From: Diogma glabrata
Taxonomy: Eukaryota > Arthropoda > Insecta > Diptera > Cylindrotomidae
Reading direction: 5' to 3'
Assembly: GCA_963693315.1 (NCBI GenBank)
Contig: OY856188.1
Coordinates: forward strand, 372,001 to 436,000
DNA length: 64,000 nt
The notes under the pieces are model-generated. The model was given only the letters and a program-made list of their open reading frames with translations. It was not told the DNA's origin and searched no databases. The position numbers and the translations under genes are program-made. This document shows, in pieces, positions 10,612 through 22,108 of this stretch; position 1 is the first letter of the stretch, and every line of letters starts with the position of its first letter.

Positions 10612-11500
10612 CAGGCTGATTCTGACATACTCTCACAGATGTAAAAATAGTCATAGCAAAGACTTTTCTCTTAGCTAAGACTAAAACCTCTTAAATGCGA
10701 TTCTGTATGTAGTCACAACTGTGAGATGTCAAAAAAAACCTCTTAACGTAAGACCATCAAACATGATCATCTTAAGCATCATAACTTAAAGTTTCATATT
10801 TTTTATTTGAATTCTTGTATGAAAAATTATATTAATAAAGGGTAAAATATTAATTATAAATTATTTATGTAATTATTATAAAATTTATAATAATTATCTA
10901 TATTTTATTTTGAATCAAAAATATAAAACAAAATATATATTGATATATGTATATTGATTTTAAAGAAAATGGCGATTGAAAATTTCATATATGCAATATC
11001 AAACTTTTACGTCTCCTGTTGTTTTATGAAAATTTTGCAAATTTTATATAAACTTTAAGGAAAAACAATAATTCTTTTCTCACAAATTTATTGCAAAATA
11101 ATTAATATATGGTATAATTTTATATAAATTATTATAAAATAAAATAAATTTTTGATTATTGAAAATGGCGTTTGGTATTTTCACAAACAAAAATTATTGA
11201 TACCTAAAAAACTTTTATAAAACAAAAACTTGATTTTTATAAAAAATTATTATATAATATACCATAATTCTTAATAATAATTTATATGGTATTTAAATTA
11301 TTTAAAAAGAAAATATGACATTTTATAATAATTTTGTTTATAAAAATAGCCGTTTGAAAGATCTCCAAAATATATTTGTAGAGTTATTATGAGGTTTTTC
11401 ATGACAACGTTCACAGAATCGCAATTAAGGTATTCCTCTTAAAAAAATTGTCATAACAAAAATAATCATAGTTAAGACCTCTTAACTCAGAATCAGCCTG
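10612..11500. mobile_element. PIF/Harbinger-type MITE, copy 1 (889 bp)
   Basis: Inverted ends CAGGCTGATTCTGA and TCAGAATCAGCCTG are flanked by a perfect TTA duplication (10609-10611 and 11501-11503). A 3-bp TTA/TAA target is the signature of PIF/Harbinger transposition. The body is AT-rich and non-coding. The sister copy is at 12481-13392. Confidence 0.85.
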
Positions 11501-11648
11501 TTATTTTCATTTTCCGTACGAAATAAATGGAACTACATTTATTTCGCTTCGTAATTTGAAAATAAGAAGTCTCCACGGGTAGTCAATGACATCTATTGAC
11601 AGGACCGTTTTTCACTTTTTCTTATTTTCAAATGCATACTACTTACGA

Positions 11649-13464
11649 TTCCAGTTAGAAGTGTTATCAATCAGTTATTGATAAATATTCGATAGTGCAG
11701 CAGCGACATATTGATAACGAGTTATCGACATCATATAGGAATCTCATCGATAATTTTTGTTCTAATCTGTGGCACCACATTATCGACGAAAACTATCAAT
11801 AACAAACCCGTTAGATGTTATCAATACCATTATTAATCCACATAATTGAGGATATCATCAATAGCTGTTATTGAAAACGTTGTTGAAACCATGATGTGAT
11901 AATACATCTAAGGTCTTAAAATAAATAATAGTTAAAAAACGGGGTGGTTTTAATATCATATAAATTTAATTTTATTCTAATTTTAATAAAGTATAATAAT
12001 TTAATAAACTTTTTTTTAATTAATCCGCACTGAATTGTTTAATTTTATAATTACGCTGTTTAATTCTGGACATGGATTAAACCTCGGTCTATTTACCATG
12101 ATTCTATAAATAAATAAATAAAAACAATTTTAAAATAACATATATATCATTATATATAACTATTACATATTTGTATGGAATTGAAATAATAATACGTTTA
12201 TAATATACGTTTCGAATCTCTAGCCTAAAATTAAAATTAATATATATATTTCTTATGTGTAAACAATATTATCAGTTCTATATTTTTATTTGTTTGGAAT
12301 ATCACATTTAGTTAAATTTAAGGCTTTTTTATGATAATAATAATAATTACAATAATAAATACCTTAATTAATTTATATAATTCACAAACAATCACTTATG
12401 AAAATAAAACATTACAAAAATGTCCGACTATTGTTTAAAAAATTAAGAGACAACGCACATACCCAATTAATATTATATTACAGGCTGATTCTGACATACC
12501 CTCACAGATGTAAAAATAGTCATAGCAAAGACTTTTCTCTTAGCTAAGACAAAAACCTCTTAAATGCGATTCTGTATGTAGTCACAACTGTGAGATGTCA
12601 AAAAAAAACCTCATACTTAAGACCATCAAACATGGTCATCTTAAGCATCACAATTTAACGTTTCATATTTTTTTATTGGAATTCTTGTATGAAAAATTAT
12701 ATTAATAAAGAATAAAATAATAATTATGAATTATTTATGTAATTCTTATAAAATTTATAATATTTATCTATATTGTATCAAAATTAGTGAATAAAATATA
12801 TATTGTTAATGATTTTAAATAAAATGGCGATTGAAGATTTTATATTTGCACTATCAAAGTTTGGTGTCTCATGTTGTTTTATTTGTGCAAATTTTATATA
12901 AACTTTAAGAAAAAACTATAATTTTTTTTCACAAATCTATTGCAAAATAAATAATAATAATCAATATATTATATGGTATAATTTTATGTTAATTGTACAT
13001 AAATTAATAAAATATATTTCAAGATTGATATTCAATCAACAAAATGGCGGTTGAATATTTTCACAAACAAAAATTATTAATATCTTTAAAAATTTTCTAA
13101 AACAAAAACTTGATTTTTATAAAAAATTATTATACAATATACCATAATTCTTAATAATAATTTATATGGTATTTTAATTTGTATTTAAATTATTTAAAAA
13201 GAAAATATGACATTTTATAATAATTTTGTTTATAAAAATAGCCGTTAGAAAGATCTCCAAAATATATTTGTAGAGTTATTATGAGGTTTTTTATGACAAC
13301 GTTCACAGAATCGCAATTAAGATATTCCTCTTAAAAAAATTGTCATAACAAAAATAATCATAGCTAAGACCTCTTAACTCAGAATCAGCCTGTTAATGTC
13401 TTTTTCCCGCACGTCGATAACAACATCAATAACGCATGTTATCGATATTGGATTTTTAAGTGGG
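11649..13464. mobile_element. Unclassified insertion rich in ATCAATAA/TATCGATA motifs
   Basis: Comparison with copy 2 of the host MITE shows extra DNA between ACTTACGA (ends 11648) and AAATGC (starts 13465). Its first ~230 bp hold about ten short motifs of the form TTATCAAT, TTATCGAC or ATTGATAA. Its last ~70 bp hold more (CGATAACAACATCAATAACG, TTATCGATA). Clustered subterminal motifs of this kind are common at the ends of hAT and similar transposons. No clear terminal inverted repeat was read. Confidence 0.55.
12481..13392. mobile_element. PIF/Harbinger-type MITE, copy 2 (912 bp)
   Basis: Same CAGGCTGATTCTGA ends as copy 1, again with TTA duplicated on both sides (12478-12480 and 13393-13395). 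It aligns with copy 1 over nearly its whole length with small indels. It is nested in the ATCAATAA-rich insertion. Confidence 0.85.
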
Positions 13465-13649
13465 AAATGCAAACCGAAAATTTTTTCGTTTCCTTTTATT
13501 TTGGTTTTTTTTATATTGTTTTAATAAGATGTGATTTTATTTTTTAAGTATTTTACATTACTTTATGACATAAAAAGTATTATATGAGAGTAAGAAAAAA
13601 TATAAAATAAGTTTTATATTTATGTATATTGTTTGGATTATGCTGCTTT

Positions 13650-14398
13650 AAGACACGTATGCAATTGAAAATAAATTTTATTTTCGAAAAGGTGTATTTA
13701 TTTCGAAACGAAATTTAATATCTACAAAATGGAAAAAAAATCTACATACATTTAAAAAAATCTACGTAAATGAAGAACATTTGTAATACACATTTAAAAA
13801 AACAACGCTATCAACAAATACAACACTGTCAGATTGTCAAACATTTAATTTATTTTCATTTTCCGTATGAAATAAATGGAGCTACATTTATTTCGCTTTG
13901 TAATTTGAAAATAAGAAGTCTCCACGGGTAGTCAATGACATCTATTGACAAGTACGTTTTTCACTTTTTCTTATTTTCAACTGCATACTACTTACGAAAT
14001 GCAAACCGAAATTTTTTTCGTTTCCTTTTATTTTGGTTTTTTTTACATAGATTTTGAATGGGGAAAATAATTTATTTTCAAGTGCATACGCGTCTTTAAA
14101 AAAACAACGCTATCAACAAATATAACACTGTCAAATTGTCAAACATTCAATTTATCTTCATTTTCCGTATGAAATAAATGGAACTACATTTATTTCGCTT
14201 TGTAATTTAAAAATAAGAAGTCTCTACGGGTATTCAATGACATCTATTGACAGGTACGTTTTGCACTTTTTCTTATTTTCAACTGCATACTACTTACGAA
14301 ATGCAAACCGAAAATTTTTTCGTTTCCTTTTATTTTGGTTTTTTTTAAATAGATTTGGTATGGGGAAAATAATTTATTTTCAAGTGCATACGCGTCTT
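13650..14398. mobile_element. AAGACGCGTATGCA MITE, copy 2, right half duplicated
   Basis: The left end AAGACACGTATGCAATTGAA is at 13650. Right ends (AAGTGCATACGCGTCTT) occur twice, ending at 14096 and 14398. The ~300 bp from AACAACGCTATCAAC to the right terminus is present twice in tandem (about 13800-14096 and 14102-14398), so one element has two right ends. Confidence 0.8.
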
Positions 14399-14711
14399 TA
14401 GTCTCTTAATTCTTTGATATAAATATAGAGATTTGTAGAGAAAATTTGTATGGAAAGAGAATAATGTCGAATTCTTTTTGATGAAAAAATTGCTCTAATA
14501 CACCGCTTTTTGATCTCAGATCAATTTTTTTTGACATTACGTATTCTATTTGAAAAAAAAGTGATCTTTTTCTGCCCTAAAAAGATTTTTCTGAATCTAG
14601 ATTTTTTCGTAGATCATGTTTTTAATACAATAGAGTATATAGAGCCGTGACTGATCATCAACGGATTCAACTTTAAAAATTTATTATATAATATAATATT
14701 ATATAATATAA

Positions 14712-15240
14712 TCCAGTAACTTCGTTCTGATTTTTTGCAGACTTGTTTTTGATGTTGGCCTAATGAATAATCAAAGTTTGTGACCTCGAGCGCCGAACGC
14801 AACTTTGTCAAAAATCGAAAAAACCGCGAAAAAATCGTTATTTTTTCAAATTTTGGCGATAATAACCATAAAGGACTAGTTTTTGAAAAATCTTTCTTGA
14901 AACGTTTTTAAAGTAGAATAAATTTGCTACAATATGATACTAGAATTGTCTCTGAATACCCAATAGTTTCCGAGATTAAGCCACGAAACTGCGAAAAAAT
15001 CGTTATTTTTACAAATTTTGGCGAATCTAACTCTGAAGGACTAGTTTTCGAAAAAACTTTCCTAGGAAGTTTTTAAAGTAAAATATTTGAGTATTTGCTA
15101 CAATATGATACTAGGACTGTCTCTGTAGACCCAAAAGTTTCCCCCTTCTTTTCGACCCTTTCAAAGTTGATCATTTTTTTCGAACTACGCCATTTTTTGC
15201 AATATTTTAGACGTCACTCGAATAACTCTAGCGGGGTAAA
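14712..15240. repeat. Single-arm relative of the 2780-4084 foldback
   Basis: Shares CAGACTTGTTTTTGATGTTGG, the GACCTCGAGCGCCGAACG block, the AAATTTTGGCGAT block and TTTGCTACAATATGATACTA with the foldback arms, in the left-arm order, and repeats part of the arm twice. No matching inverted arm was seen, so this is a partial or rearranged copy. Confidence 0.7.
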
Positions 15241-15251
15241 GTTGCAATTAC

Positions 15252-16097
15252 CTCAGACGGAGTGAAAAACTCACAACATCGGGATCAAATTGTAGAATAG
15301 TAATCGAAGGGTCAGTTTCTGATCCTTTCGATATAACATCAGGTGTTCGACAAGGTATTGCACTCGCGCCCGTCCTATTTAATTTAGCGCTGGAGTACGC
15401 GATAAGAAAAAGCCGAATTGAGACACAAACTGCATATATAACAAATCTTTTCAAGTTCTTGGCTACGCAGATGATATTGTGCTTCCCGGACGTAGAACAA
15501 GCGTTATTAAGGATAGTCTCTCTCAGCTTGAAAGAAATGCTAAACGACTTGGATTATGCATCAACACCGGCAAAACAAAAGTGTTAACATCTAAAAACAT
15601 AACTCCCGGAAATCTGGATACTGGCGACTATGAAGTGGAACGCGTGGAAAACTTCAAATGCCACGGGTCTGTAACGGGTCTGTCTCTGCCGTGTACAGAG
15701 TTTTCTACGCATACTCAAAATATCTGCGATCAAAACAACTGTGGTGTAAACTCACACTTTACAAAGCATTAATCCGACCTGTGCTTACATTTGGAAGTGA
15801 AAGCTGGACACTGATTTCCTCCGATTGTAGAATTTTATCAACTTTCGAGAGGAAGGTCATACGAACAATTTATGGTCCATGTAAAGTTGCTGAAAATCAG
15901 TATAGAATCCGAATGAATCATGAAATCAGACAGTTTCTTGGAGGCTGCGATGTAATTGGATTCATTAAATGATTTTGGCCATGTAGAAAGGGCTCGATTG
16001 GATAAAATGATGAAAATAGCGTCCCAACAACAACCAGCTGGTGTTCGTCGAAGAGGAAGACCTAGACAACGCTGGCGTGATGACATCATGCAAGACC
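15252..16097 (+). mobile_element. RTE-like LINE, copy 1 (5'-truncated, frameshifted)
   Basis: Starts inside the RT (LTTSGSNCRIVIEGSVSD), passes GVRQGIALAPVLFNLALEY and continues in broken frames. It includes the ETWTL-like SESWTLISSDCRILSTFE, then FERKVIRTIYGPCKVAENQY and the RRRGRPRQRWRDD tail near 16040-16080. It is 5'-truncated relative to copy 2 and carries several frameshifts, so it is inactive. Its 3' end runs into the N gap, where copy 2 has a (GA)n run. I place it in the RTE-like group that includes 'craniofacial development protein 2-like' annotations; the clade is from memory. Confidence 0.85.
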
Positions 16098-16297
16098 NNN
16101 NNNNNNNNNNNNNNNNNNNNNNNNNNNNNNNNNNNNNNNNNNNNNNNNNNNNNNNNNNNNNNNNNNNNNNNNNNNNNNNNNNNNNNNNNNNNNNNNNNNN
16201 NNNNNNNNNNNNNNNNNNNNNNNNNNNNNNNNNNNNNNNNNNNNNNNNNNNNNNNNNNNNNNNNNNNNNNNNNNNNNNNNNNNNNNNNNNNNNNNNN
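16098..16297. other. Assembly gap (200 N)
   Basis: Exactly 200 N. True size unknown. By analogy with copies 2 and 3 of the same LINE, a (GA)n tract probably starts here. Confidence 0.95.
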
Positions 16298-16768
16298 ATC
16301 ATAAAAATAGTCAAATCATTTAGTTTTTTATTCAGTTTAGCTTAGTATTTTTCTTTAATTTTGTTTATGTATTTCTTGAATTTAATTACTGATATATTAC
16401 AATTTTACTGATCACTAATTCAAAAACAATTCTAGTAAGTACTTTAAAACATCAAAATAAACATTTAAAAAAACAACAAACAACTGTCGGATTTTCCTTC
16501 AAATGGGATGCTGTTTTTTTAGGTAGATTTCATATAAAAATCTACATATTGCAATGTGCGTCATCTCTAGGTCATATTTGGGTTTATAAATAAACCCTTT
16601 TAATGTGTTCATTGACAGGTTCAACTGTTTGACCCTAAGAGGACAACTTAACTGTGCTGTTTTTTGTGGTAGTTTGTTTTGAATGATTCATAGCGTATAC
16701 TCGAGAAATGCTGATAAGACTTCAACACGTTTCAATTTATCAAATTGAATGTCTCTAGCGATTCCCGA
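16298..16768. other. AT-rich spacer
   Basis: No supported feature between the gap and the minus-strand fragment at 16769. Confidence 0.5.
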
Positions 16769-16996
16769 CTAAACTGTTGTGCAGTAAATATAAATACCAG
16801 CTTCCAAAATATCTTCGAGATTAAAAGTACTTGTCACTTTATCTCTCACATCATAACATTTTTTAAAATATCGATGAATTTTTGTACCTTTATTGTAAAA
16901 CGCCGAAATTGAGTCGCACCCGCAAAAACGGACCATCTTTGCACTGTTTGGATAATCCAACTCTACACGATACCTAAGAATTACTTTCACCTCCAT
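16769..16996 (-). pseudogene. Fragment with a GCDSISAFYNKG motif (transposon-associated uncharacterised family)
   Basis: A 75-codon minus-strand frame contains MVRFCGCDSISAFYNKGTKI followed by an FKK...VRDKVTSTFN stretch. The pattern (H/F)xxxGCDxxSAFxxKGK is one I recall from large uncharacterised insect and hydrozoan proteins linked to transposable elements. There is no start context, intron pattern or continuation on either side, so this looks like a decayed fragment. Function is not known. It could also be chance, but the motif spacing argues against that. Confidence 0.5.
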
Positions 16997-17068
16997 ATAT
17001 CAGTTCAATTCTGGTTGATTTGTAAATTCAGGATCAGTTTTATTTGATTTGTATTTTATTTTATTTTC

Positions 17069-17440
17069 GATCTACGGGTGTGACAACCCCGCATACATAA
17101 GTCTCTGCTTTTTACATAATGATATGAGTTATAGTGAGTAATCACATACTCCTGGAAATATCAGTGAGACACCACTAACCAAGATGATCTCTTAAGGCTA
17201 GCGGATGAACTCTATTTAGTCAACGGTAGCACTCTCAATATTAGTTATAGAATATATGATATACCTTGATAATGAAACGCCATTGCTTGTTCAAAGAAAC
17301 GAACCTTCATATATTATAACTGGAGAAAGGCAGTTCAGACAGTGGACAGAAAGAATATGCCACTAACTGGATTTTTGGCAACCCTATGTTAATTTGGCTT
17401 TTACAAATTTTTCTGAAATTTTGCCTTTTATCCTTCCATG
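17069..17440 (-). repeat. SINE-like repeat copy (minus sense)
   Basis: Begins GATCTACGGGTGTGACAACC on the + strand and shares the CAGTGAGA-CACCACTAACCAAG, GTCAACGGTAGCA and AAGAAACGAACCTTCATAT blocks with 8742-9060, in the same order. T-rich sequence on the low-coordinate side agrees with an A-tail on the minus strand. Confidence 0.65.
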
Positions 17441-17670
17441 ATATATTACCATTTTAATATGTGATAAGATTTATTGTTAAATTGTTCATTCTTTGAATAA
17501 AAAAAAGAAGGCTGTGTTAAGGACTGCCGACAGAAGTGAAAACTTAAATCTGCGAAATACCTGTGTTTTTGTACCTTCCAATTATTGTAGCATCGCAAAT
17601 TAAAATTTCAGAATGTTTAAATTAAAATCATTAAAATTATTCTGGGTTTCACATCTATCAGCATTCCAAG

Positions 17671-19362
17671 TACGGATTGCAATCCCGTGGTGTTTTATGA
17701 ATCCCGGGACTACGAGATTCATAAATTTTAAACCCCGGAATTCCCGGAATGGGAATTGGGATTCAAAATTTGTATGGAGAACCATAAATAATTCAGAATA
17801 AAAACACAATTTTCAAATGAAAAACACAATGTTCATTTTTTTTTCGAAAAGAATAAACATGTAAAACATTTACTTACTAATTAAACTACTTAAAAAATTA
17901 AAATTGAAGAACCAAAATAAAACTTTAATAATATTACATAAAGAAAAACCAGTACCATTGACTTTCGAACGATTTAAGAAATAGATTTTAGCAAACATAA
18001 TTCGTCAAACCTGTTTGTTAATTTAGAAATAATATTTATCCACGACTACTAAAGAATATATGCTTTCCATGCGTATGTCTTCCATTGTAATTGTATTCAT
18101 TTCACAACTAGTGAATTTGATTAAAATTCTTTAACAGCTCTATAGTTTGTTAAATATTCCCCTAACAAATTAAACAACAAACTTGTTTTGTTTTTCGCTA
18201 TCTTTGATGTTTTTATTTCAATATGGCGATACAAATTTTTGCATGAAAACTGGAAATTAAACGAAATAATTTATAGTCGTGGATAAAATAGCATCTTGTA
18301 TTCGCTTAGGATGACGGCAATTCTTCACTCGGATGATTCCCTCCACTCGCTACGTTTGTTTCGGGAAACTTCATCCTCGTAAGACGTGACGCCTTCATTC
18401 CAAGCTCCTTAAAGAATCTACTATTCCGAAGGTTGAAAAAGCCCGTTCGATTCCACACTTCTTGGTGGAATGGTCAATAAATTATTATACATTCACTACA
18501 AATGCGGTCCTCTATGACGGCTTTGCTTACTTATTTTTATTTCTCTACCAATTGCGGTGCCCAGTAATTACCAGTATTTAATATTAATGTAATAATAATA
18601 ATTGATTAATAATAATGTAATAACCATGTATTTAATATTTTATGTTGTTCCATTTTGACCAAAAAAGATTTTTATAGGTATTAAACGTGAATTCCAAATT
18701 GCTTTTTCTACTAAATCGACTAAAATCTTATCCTTAGCTACATTTTCGTTGTAATCTGTGCTCAATGATGTTGCAGTGTGAGGAGTTGTGTAACCTGTTT
18801 GACATCCCACATCTGCTGCTGATGTAACGTTAAATAATCTTCAATAAAAACTTCTATGGAGCTTCGACTTGAAACAGTAAATATGTTCGATGTATCATCA
18901 ACATAAGCAGATTTCCATTATGCAAATACTTAAATACTTAAAATGTTTCGGTTTTCCTTGCCTTTATGCTATAGTTATTGAGACATTCGTCAACTCGCAA
19001 ACTTATAAGTTTGCTTTGTTTTTCTAGCTCAGTACATCCTGAAGAGCTAGCTAGCTGACAAGCTAGCCTATATTTCATGATAGAGTGGAACAAGTCTAAA
19101 GGTGCAAGCGTTGACTGAATAGAGTTTATCCCTTATCATCCCTAAGATATAAACCTTAACAAATATTTTCTCATTGCTATTGCCAGTGGTATTTGATCTC
19201 ATTGCATATGACCAACAATAAAAAAAATGCAGATCAACAAAACAGGATTCCGTGTTTTCATTGATTAATCACGGCAAATATGACAATCCCGTAATCCCGG
19301 GATTTTCTTTCAATAATCAATAATCATAAAAATGGATCGGGATCCCGGGATTGCAATCCCTA
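17671..19362. mobile_element. hAT-type non-autonomous element, copy 1 (1.7 kb)
   Basis: Ends TACGGATTGCAATCCCG and GGGATTGCAATCCCTA match the copy at 50711-51838, with subterminal ATCCCGGGAT palindromes at both sides. The flanking 8-mers ATTCCAAG and ATTAGTAG match at 5 of 8 positions, consistent with an old 8-bp duplication. The element is longer than copy 2 and also holds the SINE-like remnant near 19090-19240. No transposase frame. Confidence 0.8.
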
Positions 19363-19436
19363 ATTAGTAGCAACTATTACATACATTTTTATATATAAAA
19401 TAATCAAAACATATAAAAATTTGCGTCTATCAACAC

Positions 19437-20768
19437 TAGGGTGTTCCTTAGTCATATGAGAAAAAAAAAAAATAACGATAAATTTTTGGTCTCACCCCCT
19501 AAATCGGTGTGTATACATATAAAAATGAACTGTAAAAAATTTTAGGTCAATCAAATAAAGTTAACCCGTGCCGACTAGAAGTTGAACTTTGGCTTAAGAG
19601 TGAAATCATCGAAAAAAAAGAAAAATTGTTGCTGCACTGTTTTAGATGTTACTCAAACTTTGTGGAAATGTTCTTTAGGGTTCAAAAAATCAAAATCCAC
19701 AAGGATTTAATTTTCGCACACGCCACTTCCGGTCCACACAAAATAAAGCACTTGAAAAGTCGTATTTTTGTGTTTTGCGGTTTTAGCTGTAAAACTTTTT
19801 CTATTAAAGATATTGATTCGATCAATGTGGCATTATAAAACTAAGAGATGGTAGTTTCTTAAACAAAAATAAAAATGTAAGAAACTGTAAGCTGTAAGCA
19901 AGAAGTTGTAAGCTGTAAGGAACAAATGGCTATATAATGTTGGCTTCTTGGCGACTTTAAATGCCTGTACACCCGCGTCAAGAGGAAATAAAAAAACAAA
20001 CCTTAAAGTTTTTTAAAGTTAAAGGTAAGAACTAAATATCCTGCTAATTTCAAATTTTTGTCTTTTACCAAACATGTCCAAATTGTAGCCTGAAATATGC
20101 AAATTGCTGAAATTTCAAAATTTCAAGTAAAGAGTTTTTGCATTACGAGTTGACTGAACGAGTCGATTTTAATTTGTTATACTATAACGATATGTGCACT
20201 TTGATATTTGAGAATATGTAGACTTTTATATTCAACAGTGCAGACGCTGGTGTCAATTGAAAATCACAAGAAATCAATAAAATACACGTATTTTCAATAC
20301 TCTTTCATTTTTCAAATATATGAATTATGTGAATTTTTATTTTTGTTTTAAAAACCACCATTTTTCAGCTTTATAATGCCACCTTGATCGAATCAATATC
20401 TTTAATAGAAAAAGTTTTACAGCTAACTCTGCAAAACACAAAAATACGACTTTTCAAGTGCTTTATTTTGTGTGGACCAGAAGTGGCGCTTGCGAAAATT
20501 AAATCCTTGTGGATTTTGATTTTTTGAACCCTAAAGAACATTTCCACAAAGTTTGAGTAACATCTAAAACAGTGCAGCAACAATTTTTCTTTTTTTTAGA
20601 TGATTTCATATAAAATGACTCTTAAGCCAAAAATCAACTTCAAGTCGGCACAGGTTATCTCTATTTGATTGACTTAAAATTTCTTGCAGTTCATTTTTAT
20701 ATGTATACACACCGATTTAGGGGGTGAGACTAAAAATATTTTGAAATTGAAAATTAAGGAACACCCTA
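19437..20768. mobile_element. hAT-type foldback element (1332 bp) with 8-bp target duplication
   Basis: Ends TAGGGTGTTCCTTA and TAAGGAACACCCTA are flanked by ATCAACAC on both sides (19429-19436 and 20769-20776), a perfect 8-bp duplication typical of hAT. The arms are inverted over about 400 bp, which produces two mirrored 70-codon frames (19626-19838 plus, 20371-20583 minus) with nearly the same translation. These are a by-product of the inverted arms, not genes. Inserted in a CR1 3' tail. Confidence 0.9.
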
Positions 20769-20880
20769 ATCAACACCTTAGAAAGCATGTTGTTGTGGCC
20801 TGCGTGACCTTGTTCTTAAAAGTTTTTTATGTGTTGTTGTGACACACCTTGTAATTTGTGACACACCTTGTAACTACCAA
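20769..20880 (+). mobile_element. CR1 3' tail interrupted by the hAT foldback
   Basis: The short upstream piece GCGTCT-ATCAACAC (19423-19436) and this piece (ATCAACACCTTAGAAAGCAT then GTTGTTGTGACACACC) join to the CR1 3' end seen elsewhere (ACGTCCATCAACACC...). Confidence 0.8.
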
Positions 20881-20954
20881 AAATTATTATTTTAAAAAAA
20901 TAGCGTATCATCAAAGAATATTCCATAACTTAGAGTAAGGAATGGTATCGTTGA

Positions 20955-21110
20955 TTGGAAATACTTCATCCGCCAGCACCCCTAAGATATCACTTTGGCT
21001 AATGAGATTGCACTGCTATTGCCAGTGGTATACGATACCTCAAAATAATTCATATGCCAATAGCAGGGACTAAAGTACGCGTTGTTGTTACACCCATAGA
21101 TCAACAATTT
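20955..21110 (+). repeat. SINE-like repeat fragment (plus sense)
   Basis: Holds CATCCGCCAGCACCCCTAAG, the CACTGCTATTGCCAGTGGTA block and the ACACCCATAGATCAA end, in reverse orientation to the 8742 copy. Confidence 0.6.
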
Positions 21111-22108
21111 TAAATTGTACAAATCTTCCTGAGGAAAGCTAAGTAAATTCATTGGTATTAATGCGCATGGTTGCCGTTTGCAAATCACTATCGGCTAAGT
21201 GCCACCATTTTTAATTATTCTATTTATCATGATTGCCATCCATGTTTAATCATACATAAGCTATGCTTCTTTTATAGAATTTATGCGATTTCCGTCTCGT
21301 AATTGTGAGCTTAAAATCGATATAATCGATGTTATCAAGTTACAAGTATTAAGTCTTCACTTAATTTTAGAAACATGTATTACATACAATTCCAAACCAA
21401 CAGCATATTTGGTGAAGATGATAAAATTTGTAACATCATGATGTGTTAAATTCCAATACATATAATTTTGATATACAAATGTAATTGTTTCAAATTATAC
21501 TATCTTTCTTACGTTATTTTTAATTTCATAAAAATTATGTTCAACAAAAAAAACATTGACCAAAGCAAACTACCGTTTAAAACGATAGTTTAATAAAAAG
21601 CAAATTAGTACACAACAACTACCCAAATTTTCATGATAATTAAAGTATTAATGCATAAAGAACAAACAGACATACTTTCAATTTCACTTTCAACATCAAT
21701 AGCATGATGACTCGAATGCAAATTGCAAAAGACAGTAACAATATAACTAAAAAACTGCATTATAGATCAATTTTTTAAAATTCGTAAAAGAAATTTTTAT
21801 TATTTTTATGAATTCATGAATAAAAAAAATAATTTTAATGGTATTTAATAAAAATTAAAAAAAAAAAACAATAAAAAAATATGTACCACACCAAGAATTG
21901 AACTCACGACCTAAAAAACATCAGTCGAGCACGATATCCACATCGCAATTTGAAACGTTAAGAAATAGATGTATTTCATATTTAAAAAATATTTTTTTGT
22001 TCTTCAAAAATGCATATTAAAAATGGTAACGCGAATATATAAATTTTACCTCATACAAAATTGCACAACGCGCCTAAATAAGTTTTCACTTAAAAAAACA
22101 AACAAAAT
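21111..22108. other. AT-rich spacer
   Basis: No gene or repeat end supported. Short frames are AT-driven. Confidence 0.5.

Larger units (their letters stand above)
10437..13540. mobile_element. AAGACGCGTATGCA MITE, copy 1, split by insertions
   Basis: The left end AAGACGCGTATGCACTTGAA starts at 10437. The body continues after a Harbinger-type insertion (10612-11500) as TTTTCATTTTCCGTACGAA to about 11648. It resumes at about 13465 with AAATGCAAACCGAAAATTTT. Copies 2 and 3 at 13650-14398 give the uninterrupted order, which is how the breakpoints were read. The right terminus of this copy is not intact. Confidence 0.75.

Noticed and set aside
15838..16345. Open frames running through the N gap near 16098-16297
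   Set aside because: The frame is open only because N has no stops; the real content is the RTE 3' end plus a gap.
19626..20583. Two near-identical 70-residue proteins on opposite strands (MLLHCFRCYSNFVEMFF...)
   Set aside because: They are the same sequence in the two arms of a foldback element; no family and no independent evidence of coding.
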